This document shows positions 17,270 through 25,401 of a stretch of 64,000 bases of DNA, piece after piece; within the stretch, counting starts at the first letter, position 1; each line of letters opens with the position of its first letter. This DNA comes from Brachybacterium alimentarium (GTDB taxonomy: Bacteria > Actinomycetota > Actinomycetes > Actinomycetales > Dermabacteraceae). Both the position numbers and the translations under genes were made by a program. Below the pieces are notes generated by a model. It did not search any database, was not told the DNA's origin, and worked only from the letters and a program-made list of their open reading frames with translations. The stretch is from NCBI RefSeq assembly GCF_002332425.1, contig NZ_NRGS01000033.1, forward strand, positions 1-64,000, written 5' to 3'.

Positions 17270-18579
17270 GAAGGGCGTCCTGTCGTCGCAGGGGTGCGGG
17301 CATCGGTCCGCTCGGCCGACGGGGCAGCCATGGAGTCATGGTTCGGGTTCGGGTTCGGGTTCGGGCTCGGGTTCGGGTCCGGTTTCGAGCGCGAGGCAGG
17401 GTTCGAGGTCGGGTCCGCGGTCGATCGGGACGCCGCGCTCGCCTTCTCCGTCGCCTTCTCCGTCGCCTCCGCCGTCACTCCGGCGTCCGTGTCCGTCGTC
17501 GCCGTCGACTCGGGTGGGAGCAGGAGGTCGGCGGTGCGGAGGATCTCGTCGGTCACCGTGCTCAGCGCATGCACCAGGGGGCTCGGCAGTCCGTGCTGGG
17601 ACGCGGAGGAGACGGCGCTGGTCAGGTGCCAGCGGGCGAGCTCCTCGGTCCAGGCACGGGATCCGCTGTCGGTGAGCAGGGCACGGGCGCGTCGGGCATC
17701 GGCGGCGTCGAGGTCCGGCTCGCCCAGCAATGGCCGCAGCTGGGGCCACTGGGCGGTGGTGGTCGCGTGCGCGATGAGTGCGGTGCGCTTGCCCTCGCGC
17801 AGGTCGCCGAGGGCGCTCTTGCCGGTGAGTCGTTCGTCGCCGAACATCCCCAGCAGGTCGTCGACCAGCTGGAAGCCGATGCCGAGCAGGCCGCCGATCT
17901 CGTCGAGGACGCCGAGGGTCTCGCTGTCGGCGTCGGCGAGCAGCGCGCCCGCGTGGAGGGGGAACTGGAAGGAGTAGACGGCGGTCTTGAACTCGGCGAC
18001 GGCCAGCGCCTCGCGGAGGGCACCAGGCTGCTCGGTCGGGCCCAGCTGCAGGCGCACATCGGCGAGCTCGCCGATCGCGGAGGAATGGACGGTGGTCTCG
18101 AAGAGGTCCAGGAGACGCTCGACCACGGGGGCGGGCGCGTCGCAGCGCGCGATCGCCCGGAACGCGGTGAGCAGGCCGAGATCCCCGGCGAGGATGCCCG
18201 CCGCATCTCCATAGCGGCGGGCCTCGGCGGCCGAGGTGCCGTGCTGCTGGACGTCCTGCGCGAAGCGGCCGGGCAGGCTCGGCACGCCGCGGCGCATCAG
18301 ATCGCCGTCGATCACGTCGTCCTGGACGACGAAAGCCGTGTGCAGCAGCTCCAGCGCTGCGGCGACCTGCACTGCGGCTTCGCCGCGGAGACCGCCGAGG
18401 GCGCGATGCGTCGCGGTCAGCAGCGCCGGACGGAACCGCTTGCCGTCGTCGGTGGCCTGCGCGAAGGCTGACCACAGGTCACGCCGACCCGTGCTCGGGG
18501 CGGTGCCGTGCGCGGAGACGGCGCCGGTGAGCAGCCGCGCGATCTCGCGATCCACGGCGCGGTGGTCCGGGGTGCTCAT
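17266..18579 (-). CDS. crtE: Polyprenyl (geranylgeranyl) diphosphate synthase
   Basis: A 437-residue trans-isoprenyl diphosphate synthase. The first Asp-rich motif is VQDDVIDGDLMRRG and the second is FQLVDDLLGMFGDERLTGK. KRFRPAL near residue 50 supplies the IPP-binding basic residues. It makes GGPP for phytoene synthesis. The C-terminal ~70 residues are a Thr/Glu/Asp then Pro-Asn repeat tail (PNPSPNPNPNPN), encoded by GTTCGG hexamers and absent from normal ~350-residue family members. The ATG at 18579 overlaps the stop of an Ala-Pro-rich leader ORF, so translation may depend on the leader. A divergent MarR gene lies upstream. Confidence 0.93.
   Translation of the reverse strand: MSTPDHRAVDREIARLLTGAVSAHGTAPSTGRRDLWSAFAQATDDGKRFRPALLTATHRALGGLRGEAAVQVAAALELLHTAFVVQDDVIDGDLMRRGVPSLPGRFAQDVQQHGTSAAEARRYGDAAGILAGDLGLLTAFRAIARCDAPAPVVERLLDLFETTVHSSAIGELADVRLQLGPTEQPGALREALAVAEFKTAVYSFQFPLHAGALLADADSETLGVLDEIGGLLGIGFQLVDDLLGMFGDERLTGKSALGDLREGKRTALIAHATTTAQWPQLRPLLGEPDLDAADARRARALLTDSGSRAWTEELARWHLTSAVSSASQHGLPSPLVHALSTVTDEILRTADLLLPPESTATTDTDAGVTAEATEKATEKASAASRSTADPTSNPASRSKPDPNPSPNPNPNPNHDSMAAPSAERTDARTPATTGRPS
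17341..17382. repeat. GTTCGG hexamer array inside crtE
   Basis: Seven 6-bp units (GTTCGG x4, GCTCGG, GTTCGG, GTCCGG) in tandem encode the Pro-Asn/Ser repeats of the CrtE C-terminal tail on the minus strand. Unit loss or gain would keep the reading frame. Confidence 0.85.
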
Positions 18580-18704
18580 GATCCGCTCGCAGGTGCAGGT
18601 GCAGGTGCAGGTGCAGGTGCAGGTGCAGCTGCGGGCGAGAGTGCGGGGGCGGACGCGGCGTCGGTGCCGCTCGCGGCGTGGGCGGCCGGTGCGGTCGCGG
18701 TCAT
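18576..18704 (-). CDS. Ala-Pro leader ORF upstream of crtE
   Basis: A 42-codon frame begins at ATG 18704, 4 nt after a strong GAGGAGG Shine-Dalgarno, while crtE itself lacks a clear one. The peptide starts MTATAPAAHAASGTDAAS and continues as an (Ala-Pro)n stretch encoded by a 6-bp repeat. Its TGA overlaps the crtE ATG as ATGA, the same coupling used between all genes of the operon. It may be a translated leader that controls crtE translation, since Pro-rich tracts slow ribosomes, or the N-terminus of CrtE separated by an old frameshift. No homologue is recognised. Confidence 0.55.
   Translation of the reverse strand: MTATAPAAHAASGTDAASAPALSPAAAPAPAPAPAPAPASGS
18591..18632. repeat. AGGTGC hexamer array in the crtE leader
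   Basis: Six exact AGGTGC units (18591-18626) and one AGCTGC variant lie inside the leader ORF, encoding Ala-Pro repeats on the minus strand. Copy-number change would alter the length of the Pro-rich stretch but not its frame. Confidence 0.85.
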
Positions 18705-18732
18705 GTCGCCTCCTCGAAGCTGCTTAGCCTAT

Positions 18733-18760
18733 CTACGTAGTTTGACTGTAGCATCGGAGG
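18733..18760. promoter_or_regulatory. Carotenoid operon/MarR control region
   Basis: The perfect palindrome CTACGTAG (18733-18740) lies between the divergent marR and crtE leader starts and is a candidate MarR-type operator. A TAGCAT -10 candidate (18749-18754) ends 7 nt before the marR ATG, which implies a leaderless mRNA; the GGAGG just before that ATG touches it and cannot serve as a normal SD. Corynebacterium CrtR acts from an equivalent position. Confidence 0.5.
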
Positions 18761-19279
18761 ATGGTCAAGAGCGCGGGGGAGCCGGGCGGTTCGTACTGGT
18801 ACGACGGTGAGGATTCCGCCGTCGATCTCCTGTCGGCCCTGAGCGGGTTCCGCGCGGCCGATCACGAGCTGCGTCGGCGCCTCAGCGCCGGCATGGAGAT
18901 GAACAGCACGGACCTCTCCGCGCTCCGCTATGTGATCGCCCATGAGGTCGGGGAGGACCCCGCGACGCCGCAGGCGCTCGCCCGCCACCTGGGGATCTCG
19001 GGCGCGTCGACCTCGAAGCTGCTGGACCGCCTCACCGCCTCCGGTCACCTCGAGCGCGTGCCCCACCCGCGCGATGGCCGCTCGCGCATCGTCGTGGCCA
19101 CGGACCACGCCCACGCCCAGGTGCGCGAGCGACTGGGCGGGATGCACGAGCGGATGCTCGCCATCGCCCGCGAGGTGCCTCCGGCGGCTCGGCCGGCGAT
19201 CATCGAATTCCTGCGCGCGATGGCCACTCACCTGGACACCGAGGCGCCGCCCGAGGAGCTCACCGCTCCGGAGGTGTGA
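18761..19279 (+). CDS. MarR family regulator (CrtR-like)
   Basis: A 172-residue winged-helix regulator. The DNA-binding region reads TPQALARHLGISGASTSKLLDRLTASGHLERVPHPRDGRSR with the MarR wing DGRSR. It is divergent from the carotenoid operon. In C. glutamicum a MarR-type repressor, CrtR, encoded divergently from crtE represses the crt operon and responds to GGPP. The same job is inferred here from gene arrangement and family. The FUSC-family gene follows 12 bp downstream and may be co-transcribed. Confidence 0.88.
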   Translation: MVKSAGEPGGSYWYDGEDSAVDLLSALSGFRAADHELRRRLSAGMEMNSTDLSALRYVIAHEVGEDPATPQALARHLGISGASTSKLLDRLTASGHLERVPHPRDGRSRIVVATDHAHAQVRERLGGMHERMLAIAREVPPAARPAIIEFLRAMATHLDTEAPPEELTAPEV

Positions 19280-19291
19280 GACCGTCAGGTC

Positions 19292-20422
19292 ATGGTGACC
19301 TCGGTGCAGCAGCGTGCGCGGACCCTCTGGAGCGCTGCGGTGCAGCCCGAATCGGTCACCGGATGGCTGCAGATCGCCAAGGCCGTGATCGCGGGGACCG
19401 TCGCCTGGTGGCTGTCGAGGGACGTGCTCGACTCCCAGATGCCCTTCCTCGCGCCGTGGACCGCGCTGCTCACGGTGCAGCTGACCGTGTACCGGTCCGT
19501 CTCCCACGGCCTGCAGACCCTCGTCGCCTCGATCCTCGGGGTCGCGCTGTCCTTCGTCATCGGCGTCGGGCTCGGGGTGAGCGTCGGGACCTTCGCGCTC
19601 GCCCTGGCCGTCGGGATGCTCGTGGCCCTGGTGCCGTGGATCCGTGATGAGGGGATCGCGATCGCGACCACCGCGATCTTCGTGCTGGGCGCGGGCTTCG
19701 GGGAGCAGCAGCCTCTCCTGCTGGACCGCATCGTGGAGATCGCCCTCGGCGTCGGGGTCGGCGTCGTCGTGAACCTCCTGATCGTCCCGCCGCTCCGGGA
19801 GAAGCAGGCGTCGCGATACGTCGACAGCATCAACCGCAGGATGGGCGGTGTGCTGGTCGACATGGCCGACGAGTTCGCCACCGCCTGGGACATGGAGCGG
19901 GCCGACGCCTGGGTCGAGGAGACCCGTGCGATGTCGGAGGAGCTCGGCGGCGCCTGGCAGATGGTGCGGTTCGCGCGCGAGAGCGAACGCGGGAATCCTC
20001 GTACCCGGCGTGCGACCGGCCGCTCCCGCCGTGGACAGGGGGCGACGGCCGACCATGCCGAGGAGGCCTCCTACGAGGACATCCTGGCGCGGGTGGAGGA
20101 GGGCATCTCCCACCTGCGGCATCTGTCCCGCACGCTGCGCGAGGGGGCCTACGCGGACGACGAGTGGGACGACCAGTTCCGAGAGCGATGGGTCGCGGTG
20201 GCCCGGGACGCCGGCCGCGCGATCGCCGATCCCGATGCCGAGGTGGAGCCGATCGCGGACCGCCTCTCCGCGCTCGCCGTCGACCTGGCGGATCACACCG
20301 AGCTGCCGCGCCGCTCGTGGCCGCTGTACGGCTCCTTGATCGCGAGCATGCAGCACATCGCCGTCATCGTGGACGACGTCGCCTCGGCGAGGGCCGCTCG
20401 GGAAGCGCCGACGGACGGGTGA
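19292..20422 (+). CDS. FUSC family membrane protein
   Basis: A 376-residue protein with about six N-terminal transmembrane segments (WLQIAKAVIAGTVAWWLS, FVIGVGLGVSVGTFALALAVGML) and a long soluble, partly coiled C-terminal half. This is the layout of the aromatic acid exporter/FUSC family (YeeA/AaeB-like). It follows the MarR gene by 12 bp, probably as an operon. Substrate is unknown; an efflux role linked to the MarR ligand or to phenolic lipids is only suggested by position. Confidence 0.82.
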   Translation: MVTSVQQRARTLWSAAVQPESVTGWLQIAKAVIAGTVAWWLSRDVLDSQMPFLAPWTALLTVQLTVYRSVSHGLQTLVASILGVALSFVIGVGLGVSVGTFALALAVGMLVALVPWIRDEGIAIATTAIFVLGAGFGEQQPLLLDRIVEIALGVGVGVVVNLLIVPPLREKQASRYVDSINRRMGGVLVDMADEFATAWDMERADAWVEETRAMSEELGGAWQMVRFARESERGNPRTRRATGRSRRGQGATADHAEEASYEDILARVEEGISHLRHLSRTLREGAYADDEWDDQFRERWVAVARDAGRAIADPDAEVEPIADRLSALAVDLADHTELPRRSWPLYGSLIASMQHIAVIVDDVASARAAREAPTDG

Positions 20423-20571
20423 GGCATGAGGCGCGGACATCCCGGCGGTCCCGAGGTCGAGGACGAGTCGCCCTGTCGGTCGTCCGAATCGTCGAGTGGA
20501 CCCGACTCCGACTGAACGCCCCATCACCCAGCCACCCACCGCGGGCGTCTGTCGCCCCGAAAGGACACACC

Positions 20572-21411
20572 ATGCCTCGCACGTACGTCATCACCGGAGC
20601 CGCCTCCGGAATCGGCCGCACGACCGCCCGGATCCTCATCGACCGCGGTGAGAGGGTCATCGGCGTCGACCTCCAGGGCACCGACGTCTCCGGAGATCTC
20701 TCGACGCCCGAAGGCAGGGCTGCAGCGGCCGAGGAAGCGGGACGTCTGGTCGACGGCGCCGTCGACGCGGTGATCGCCTGCGCCGGTCTGTCGATCCCTC
20801 AGCCGATCACCGCGTCGGTGAACTTCTTCGGGATGACGGAATTCCTCGAGGCCCTGCAACCGGCACTGACCCGGTCCGAGGCTCCGCGCGTCGCGCTGGT
20901 CTCCTCGATGGCCTCGATGCAGCCCGTCGTCCCTGCCTTGGTGGACGCCCTGCTCGCAGGAGACGAGGGGGTGGCCGGCGAGATCGCGACCCGCATGGCG
21001 GATGACCCCCGCACCGCGAACGTCATCTACCCCTCGTCCAAGCGCGCCATCTCCCGCTGGGTGCGACGCGAGGCCCCCACAGCTCGCTGGGCGGGAGCCG
21101 GCATCCCGCTGAACGCTGTGGCGCCCGGCACCGTGGTCACTCCGATGACGGAGGATCTTCTGGCCAGCGATGACGGACGCGCGATGACCGACGCGTACGT
21201 GCCGATGCCGCTGAACTCGCACCAGGGGCCGGAGAGCATCGCGCACCTGCTGATCTGGCTCACCTCGGTCGAGAACACCCACTGTGCGGGCCAGACGATC
21301 TACTGTGACGGCGGGGCGGATGTCGTGCTGCGGGGAGACGACGTGTGGTCCTGGAACGATGAGGCGATGCGCGAGACCTTCGCGGAGATCGGCGCCGGAC
21401 TGCAGGAGTGA
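20572..21411 (+). CDS. SDR family oxidoreductase, 3-alpha-HSD-like
   Basis: A 279-residue short-chain dehydrogenase. It has the cofactor motif VITGAASGIGRTTA and the catalytic YPSSK (Tyr and Lys) near residue 157. The segments DLSTPEGR and VNFFGMTEFLEALQPAL resemble 3-alpha-hydroxysteroid dehydrogenase/carbonyl reductase of Comamonas. The ATG at 20572 is preceded by GAAAGGA and places the Gly-rich motif normally at residues 6-14; the open frame runs far upstream without similarity. It is a single-gene unit ending in a strong terminator. Confidence 0.88.
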   Translation: MPRTYVITGAASGIGRTTARILIDRGERVIGVDLQGTDVSGDLSTPEGRAAAAEEAGRLVDGAVDAVIACAGLSIPQPITASVNFFGMTEFLEALQPALTRSEAPRVALVSSMASMQPVVPALVDALLAGDEGVAGEIATRMADDPRTANVIYPSSKRAISRWVRREAPTARWAGAGIPLNAVAPGTVVTPMTEDLLASDDGRAMTDAYVPMPLNSHQGPESIAHLLIWLTSVENTHCAGQTIYCDGGADVVLRGDDVWSWNDEAMRETFAEIGAGLQE

Positions 21412-21427
21412 GCGCTGCGCATACCGC

Positions 21428-21460
21428 AGGAGGGGCCCGATCGGTGATCGGGCCCCTCCT
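21428..21460. terminator. Bidirectional terminator
   Basis: A perfect 15-bp stem (AGGAGGGGCCCGATC, 21428-21442, with its complement at 21446-21460) has a 3-nt loop. It lies 16 bp after the SDR stop and 20 bp from the stop of the convergent DUF4282 gene, so it probably ends both transcripts. Confidence 0.85.
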
Positions 21461-21480
21461 CGTCTGATGCGCGACCGGCG

Positions 21481-22092
21481 TCAGCGGGTGGCGGTGGCCG
21501 CTTCGGCGATCGTCTTCGTGTTCTGCGCGGTGCGGACGGTCGCGACGCTGAACTCGAGGCCGAGACGCATCGCGATCAGCGAGATCACCGAGGGGATCCA
21601 GCCGAACACGATCGCGAGGACCAGGGGCACGGCGTTGAAGCTCGCCTCGTCGAAGTAGCTGTTCGCACTGCCCAGCGCGACGCCGAACAGGATGGCCATC
21701 AGGATCTGGCCCAGCCACATCAGGATCGCGACGAGGAACGCCACGATGTAGAGGAACGCTGAGAACTTCACCGTGATGAAGTGGGTGAACGTGAAGTCGA
21801 ACAGGGCGCGGAAGAATCCCGCCTCGCCCTGCGCCGTGGGTGCAGGGGCCCCGGGGGTCTCCTGCGGAATCTGCGGGCCGGAGGCCGGAGAGCCCTGCCC
21901 ATAAGCGGGGGAGCCCTGCCCGTAGGTCGGGGGCCCCTGTTCGTAGGGGGTGGAGCTCTGGTCGGCACCGGGCACCTGGGCATCCCCGTGCGGTGACTGG
22001 GGCTGCTCGGAAGCGGCCCAGGGCTGGTCGGCGGAGCTGTTCTGCTCCGGGTGCGGCGATGCGAACTGGTCCCCGTCGGATGGATGCGTCAT
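21481..22092 (-). CDS. DUF4282 domain membrane protein
   Basis: A 203-residue protein. The first ~95 residues are Gln/Pro/Ser/Gly-rich with repeated YGQGSPAYGQGSP. The DUF4282 domain follows (FFRALFDFTFTHFITVKFSAFLYIVAFLVAI) with two or three transmembrane segments. The function of DUF4282 is unknown. The ATG at 22092 has AAGGA 13 nt upstream; an ATG 21 nt upstream lacks an SD. It is a single gene convergent with the SDR. Confidence 0.85.
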   Translation of the reverse strand: MTHPSDGDQFASPHPEQNSSADQPWAASEQPQSPHGDAQVPGADQSSTPYEQGPPTYGQGSPAYGQGSPASGPQIPQETPGAPAPTAQGEAGFFRALFDFTFTHFITVKFSAFLYIVAFLVAILMWLGQILMAILFGVALGSANSYFDEASFNAVPLVLAIVFGWIPSVISLIAMRLGLEFSVATVRTAQNTKTIAEAATATR

Positions 22093-22294
22093 AGCGCGAT
22101 TCACGTCCTTCATGCGTTGATGGCTGGTGCGCGGTGCGCGCGACGAGGGCCCGGAACGGCTGCCGATCCCCTCGTACTGTCCCCACCGGAACCATAGTGC
22201 GGATCCGTGCCCGCAGGCGACGGAACTCCGCAAGCCGAGATCAGCGACGGCATGCGGCAGCTCGGTGCGCGGTGGGCCAGCATCCTGGGGTCGC

Positions 22295-23176
22295 TCAGGC
22301 CTCGGGGATGTCCATCCCGAACGACTCGAGCGTGAGGTCCGCGGGCTCGGGGCCGCCGCGGGTGCCCGTCTCCAGTGCATCGAGGCGGGCGAGCTCTTCG
22401 GTGCTGAGCTCGAACCCGAGCACGTCGAAGTTCTCCGCGATCCGCTGGGGCCGGACAGACTTGGGGATCACCTGTCGGCCCTCCTGGAGGTGCCAGCGCA
22501 AGATCACCTGGGCGGGTGTCTTCCCGTGTGCGTCGGCGATCTCGGTGATCGCAGGATCCTGGAGCGGGCTGGTGGCTTCGGTGCCGTAGGCGACGATCCC
22601 GCCGATCGGCGACCAGGCCTGAGCGAGAATGCTCCGCTCCGCGCCGAACGCGATGACGCCGCGCTGCTGGAAGTAGGGATGGATCTCGATCTGGTTCACG
22701 GCGGGAGCGACCTCCGTGGCTGCGAACAGGCGCTGCAGATCCTCCACCATGAAGTTGCTGACGCCGATCGCCCGGACCCTGCCGTCGGCGTACAGCGTCT
22801 CCAGCGCCTTGTACGCCTGGATCGTGCGCTCGAAATCGCTCGTGAGGGGCTGGTGCAGGATCAGCAGATCGATCGTGTCGAGCCCGAGCTTGCCGGCCGC
22901 CTTGTCGAAGGCATGCAGCGTCTCCTCGTACCCGTAGTCGGAGATCCAGATCTTCGTCTCGACGAAGATCTCGTCGCGCGGGATGCCGGAGCTCACGATC
23001 GCCTCGCCGACACCGCGCTCGTTGCCGTAGGCCGCGGCGGTGTCGATGTGCCGGTAGCCCACGCGCAGGGCTTCGCCGACGGCCTCCTTCGTCTGCTCCG
23101 CCGGGGTCTGGAAGACGCCGAAGCCGACGGACGGGATGACGACGTCGTTGTTCAGGGTGAGATCGGAAGTGGTCAT
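22295..23176 (-). CDS. Aldo/keto reductase
   Basis: A 293-residue NADPH-dependent TIM-barrel reductase. The catalytic tetrad is visible: Asp and Tyr in YRHIDTAAAYGNE, Lys in VETKIW and His in DLLILHQP. The C-terminal NADPH-binding segment is VIPKSVRPQRIAEN. Close to AKR5-type 2,5-diketo-gluconate or methylglyoxal reductases by general pattern; substrate not determinable. It appears to be monocistronic. Confidence 0.93.
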   Translation of the reverse strand: MTTSDLTLNNDVVIPSVGFGVFQTPAEQTKEAVGEALRVGYRHIDTAAAYGNERGVGEAIVSSGIPRDEIFVETKIWISDYGYEETLHAFDKAAGKLGLDTIDLLILHQPLTSDFERTIQAYKALETLYADGRVRAIGVSNFMVEDLQRLFAATEVAPAVNQIEIHPYFQQRGVIAFGAERSILAQAWSPIGGIVAYGTEATSPLQDPAITEIADAHGKTPAQVILRWHLQEGRQVIPKSVRPQRIAENFDVLGFELSTEELARLDALETGTRGGPEPADLTLESFGMDIPEA

Positions 23177-23393
23177 GCGGCCACGCTAGGCGCGGGACGG
23201 CGCATGAGGGAGGCACTGGGAGTACGTGGAATGACGGGACCTTCCGCTGCACGATCCGGCCCAGCACTATGAGGGCGTGGTCGGCGCTCTCGAGGAGTTG
23301 GACAACGCCCTGGTCGCGTTCTGGCCGCTCGCTCGACGCACTGCCCGAGCCGATGACGTCCGGCGGCTCGCTGGAGCCGACGGGGCCGCAGGC

Positions 23394-24134
23394 TCAGGCG
23401 TCGTCGACCGGACCCAGCACGTCGTACCGCAGCCAGACGCTGCCGTCGTCCAGGGCTTCGACGTTCTTCAGGGCGAACTGGATCGGCACGGGCGCGGAGT
23501 ACTTCTCATTGGCCTCGAACAGGGAGTTCGTAGGAGTCTCCCCGTCCGCGGTGGGCATGAGCACCAGGCTGATCTCGTCGCACAGCCCGTCCCGGACCAT
23601 CGACCAGTTCAGGGTCCCGCCACCGCCGAGGATGAGCTCATCCATCTCGAAGATCTCGCCGATCCTGCGTACGGCCTGCGCCATGTCCAGCTGCTCCTCG
23701 CCCGCGAGGATGTAGGACACCCCGACCGACCTCAGGTGCGCCTTGAAGGCATCGCTGACCGAGGCCGGGATCAGTTCGACGATGTGCGCCTCGACGTCGA
23801 AGTAGTTGAAGGAGCTCCGGTCCCATGCGAGCGTCCCCGAGCCGTCGACCGCGAAGTAGAACATCCGGGCATCGGGAGAGGCGAGGAAATCTCCGGCCGG
23901 CACGGGCTCGGTCGGCTCGGGAAGATCGGTGCCGGGTTCACTGCCCAGCAGCGCCCGGCTCGTGCCGCTCCCGCTGATCCACCCGCGGTGCTTCGTGTAG
24001 AACCGGTCCTTGCCGAGGAACAGATCGAAGTACAGCTTCTGGGAGCGCATCCCCACCGACGTGGGATTTGCGATCCCGTCGATCTTCCCGTTGAGCAGCG
24101 TGTGCATGTGGCAGATGATCCTGGGACGTGACAT
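23394..24134 (-). CDS. Dihydrofolate reductase/RibD C-terminal family reductase
   Basis: A 246-residue protein of the RibD C-terminal (DHFR-fold) family. It begins RPRIICHMHTLLNGKIDGI, the usual first strand, and has the NADPH-binding LILGGGGTLNWSMVRDGLCDEISLVL. These proteins are pyrimidine reductases or uncharacterised NADPH reductases; with no riboflavin genes nearby the substrate is unknown. A GGAAG SD sits 6 nt before the ATG at 24134. The MmyB-type regulator gene begins upstream on the same strand, 112 bp away, and may control it. Confidence 0.87.
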   Translation of the reverse strand: MSRPRIICHMHTLLNGKIDGIANPTSVGMRSQKLYFDLFLGKDRFYTKHRGWISGSGTSRALLGSEPGTDLPEPTEPVPAGDFLASPDARMFYFAVDGSGTLAWDRSSFNYFDVEAHIVELIPASVSDAFKAHLRSVGVSYILAGEEQLDMAQAVRRIGEIFEMDELILGGGGTLNWSMVRDGLCDEISLVLMPTADGETPTNSLFEANEKYSAPVPIQFALKNVEALDDGSVWLRYDVLGPVDDA

Positions 24135-24245
24135 GGCTCTTCCTTCTGGTCAGCGGTTCTCGAGGTGGGGTGGTTCTCTCGAGAGGGGGTGGTCTCCGAG
24201 ATCGCGCAGCCGGGCGGCATGCCGCTGCGCGGGGAGGACGGGGCG

Positions 24246-25145
24246 TCACTTCTCGCCGGGAGCCGTCCTGCTGCGCTCGGCGACCGTCGTCGCCTCCTCC
24301 TCGGTGGCGGCCCACGCGGCGAGCATCCGCAGGGCGTCCGCGCTCGGGGTGTGCGGATCGGCGGTGTAGACCAGCAGGGTCAGGTCCGGGTCCGACGAGA
24401 GCGCCATGGCCTCGAAGTTCAACGTCAGATCGCCGACGACCGGATGGTGCAGCCGCTTCACGCCGGTGCGATGGAATCGCACGTTGTGCGTGGCCCAGCG
24501 CCGCCGGAAGTCCTCGCTGCACGTGGAGAGCTCTCCGATGAGGTCCTGCAGGTTCTGGTCGTGTGGGTGGCGACCGGCCTCCGAGCGGAGCATGGCGGCG
24601 ATGTCGTCGGCGGCACGCTCCCAGTCGACGAAGAAGTTCTGCGCGGCAGGATCGAGATAGATGAAGCGCGCGGAGTTCGCAGGCCTGCGGGGATCGGTGA
24701 GGACCGGCGAGTACAGGGCCCGACCCAGCTGGTTGTGGGCCAGATGGTCGTGCCGGGCGTTGCGCACCCACGCGGGGGCGCCGGTGATCGAATCCAGCAC
24801 CTGCTGGACCACGGGGCGCACGGTGTCGGGCCGTGAGGGCTTGCGGCGCGCGGATCCGCTGGACGCCGAGCGGCGGGCCAGATCGAACAGATGGACCCGT
24901 TCCGCCTCGTCCAGCTGCAGGGCATCGGCGAGGGCTTCGAGGACGGAGTCGCTGGCCCCGGAGATCCTCCCGCGCTCGAGCCGGTTGTAGTAGTCCACGC
25001 TCACGCCCGCGAGCATCGCGACCTCCTCACGGCGCAGCCCGGGCACACGACGGTTGCCGCCATAGGCCGGCAGTCCGGCCTTGTCGGGGGTGAGTCGTGC
25101 TCTGCGCGAGGAGAGGAACTCGCGGATATCGCCCTGGGAGTCCAT
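24246..25145 (-). CDS. XRE-family regulator with MmyB-like ligand domain
   Basis: A 299-residue regulator. The N-terminal HTH_31/XRE domain includes VPGLRREEVAMLAGVSVDYYNRLERGRI. Residues ~110-280 form the MmyB-like ligand-binding domain (ARFIYLDPAAQNFFVDWERAADDIAAMLRSEAGRHP, NVRFHRTGVKRLHHPVVGDLTLNFEAM). Such regulators are very common in actinobacteria and usually control an adjacent oxidoreductase, here the RibD-like gene. The ligand is unknown. Confidence 0.92.
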   Translation of the reverse strand: MDSQGDIREFLSSRRARLTPDKAGLPAYGGNRRVPGLRREEVAMLAGVSVDYYNRLERGRISGASDSVLEALADALQLDEAERVHLFDLARRSASSGSARRKPSRPDTVRPVVQQVLDSITGAPAWVRNARHDHLAHNQLGRALYSPVLTDPRRPANSARFIYLDPAAQNFFVDWERAADDIAAMLRSEAGRHPHDQNLQDLIGELSTCSEDFRRRWATHNVRFHRTGVKRLHHPVVGDLTLNFEAMALSSDPDLTLLVYTADPHTPSADALRMLAAWAATEEEATTVAERSRTAPGEK

Positions 25146-25290
25146 GCCTCGAGCCTAGCCGCGGGCCCTCGAGCGAGACAGGTACTGGCAGTGCACGGCA
25201 TCGCAGGGCCTGCCGCCTGCGCCGGTGAGCGCGTGGACCGTCCTCATACCCTCGGCCGGGGACGAGGTGCGCCGGGCCCGCTGATGATCC

Positions 25291-25353
25291 CCGACGCCCG
25301 ACGCCCGACGCCCGACGCCCGACGCCCGACGCCCGACGCCCGACGCCCGACGT
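25291..25353. repeat. Nine-unit heptamer array (CCGACGC)
   Basis: Eight exact CCGACGC units and one CCGACGT run from 25291 to 25353 without interruption. Read on the minus strand the unit is GGGCGTC in circular register, the same heptamer as in the array at 38349. It lies between the MmyB regulator start and the stop of the carboxyethylornithine-synthase-like gene. Confidence 0.92.
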
Positions 25354-25401
25354 GACCGCGCGTGGCCCGGTGCCGGGCGACGCGCAGTCCGCGCACGACG
25401 G

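Noticed and set aside
23177-23393. Plus-strand open frame starting near 23269
   Set aside because: It runs into the antisense of the RibD-like gene and has no SD or recognisable product.
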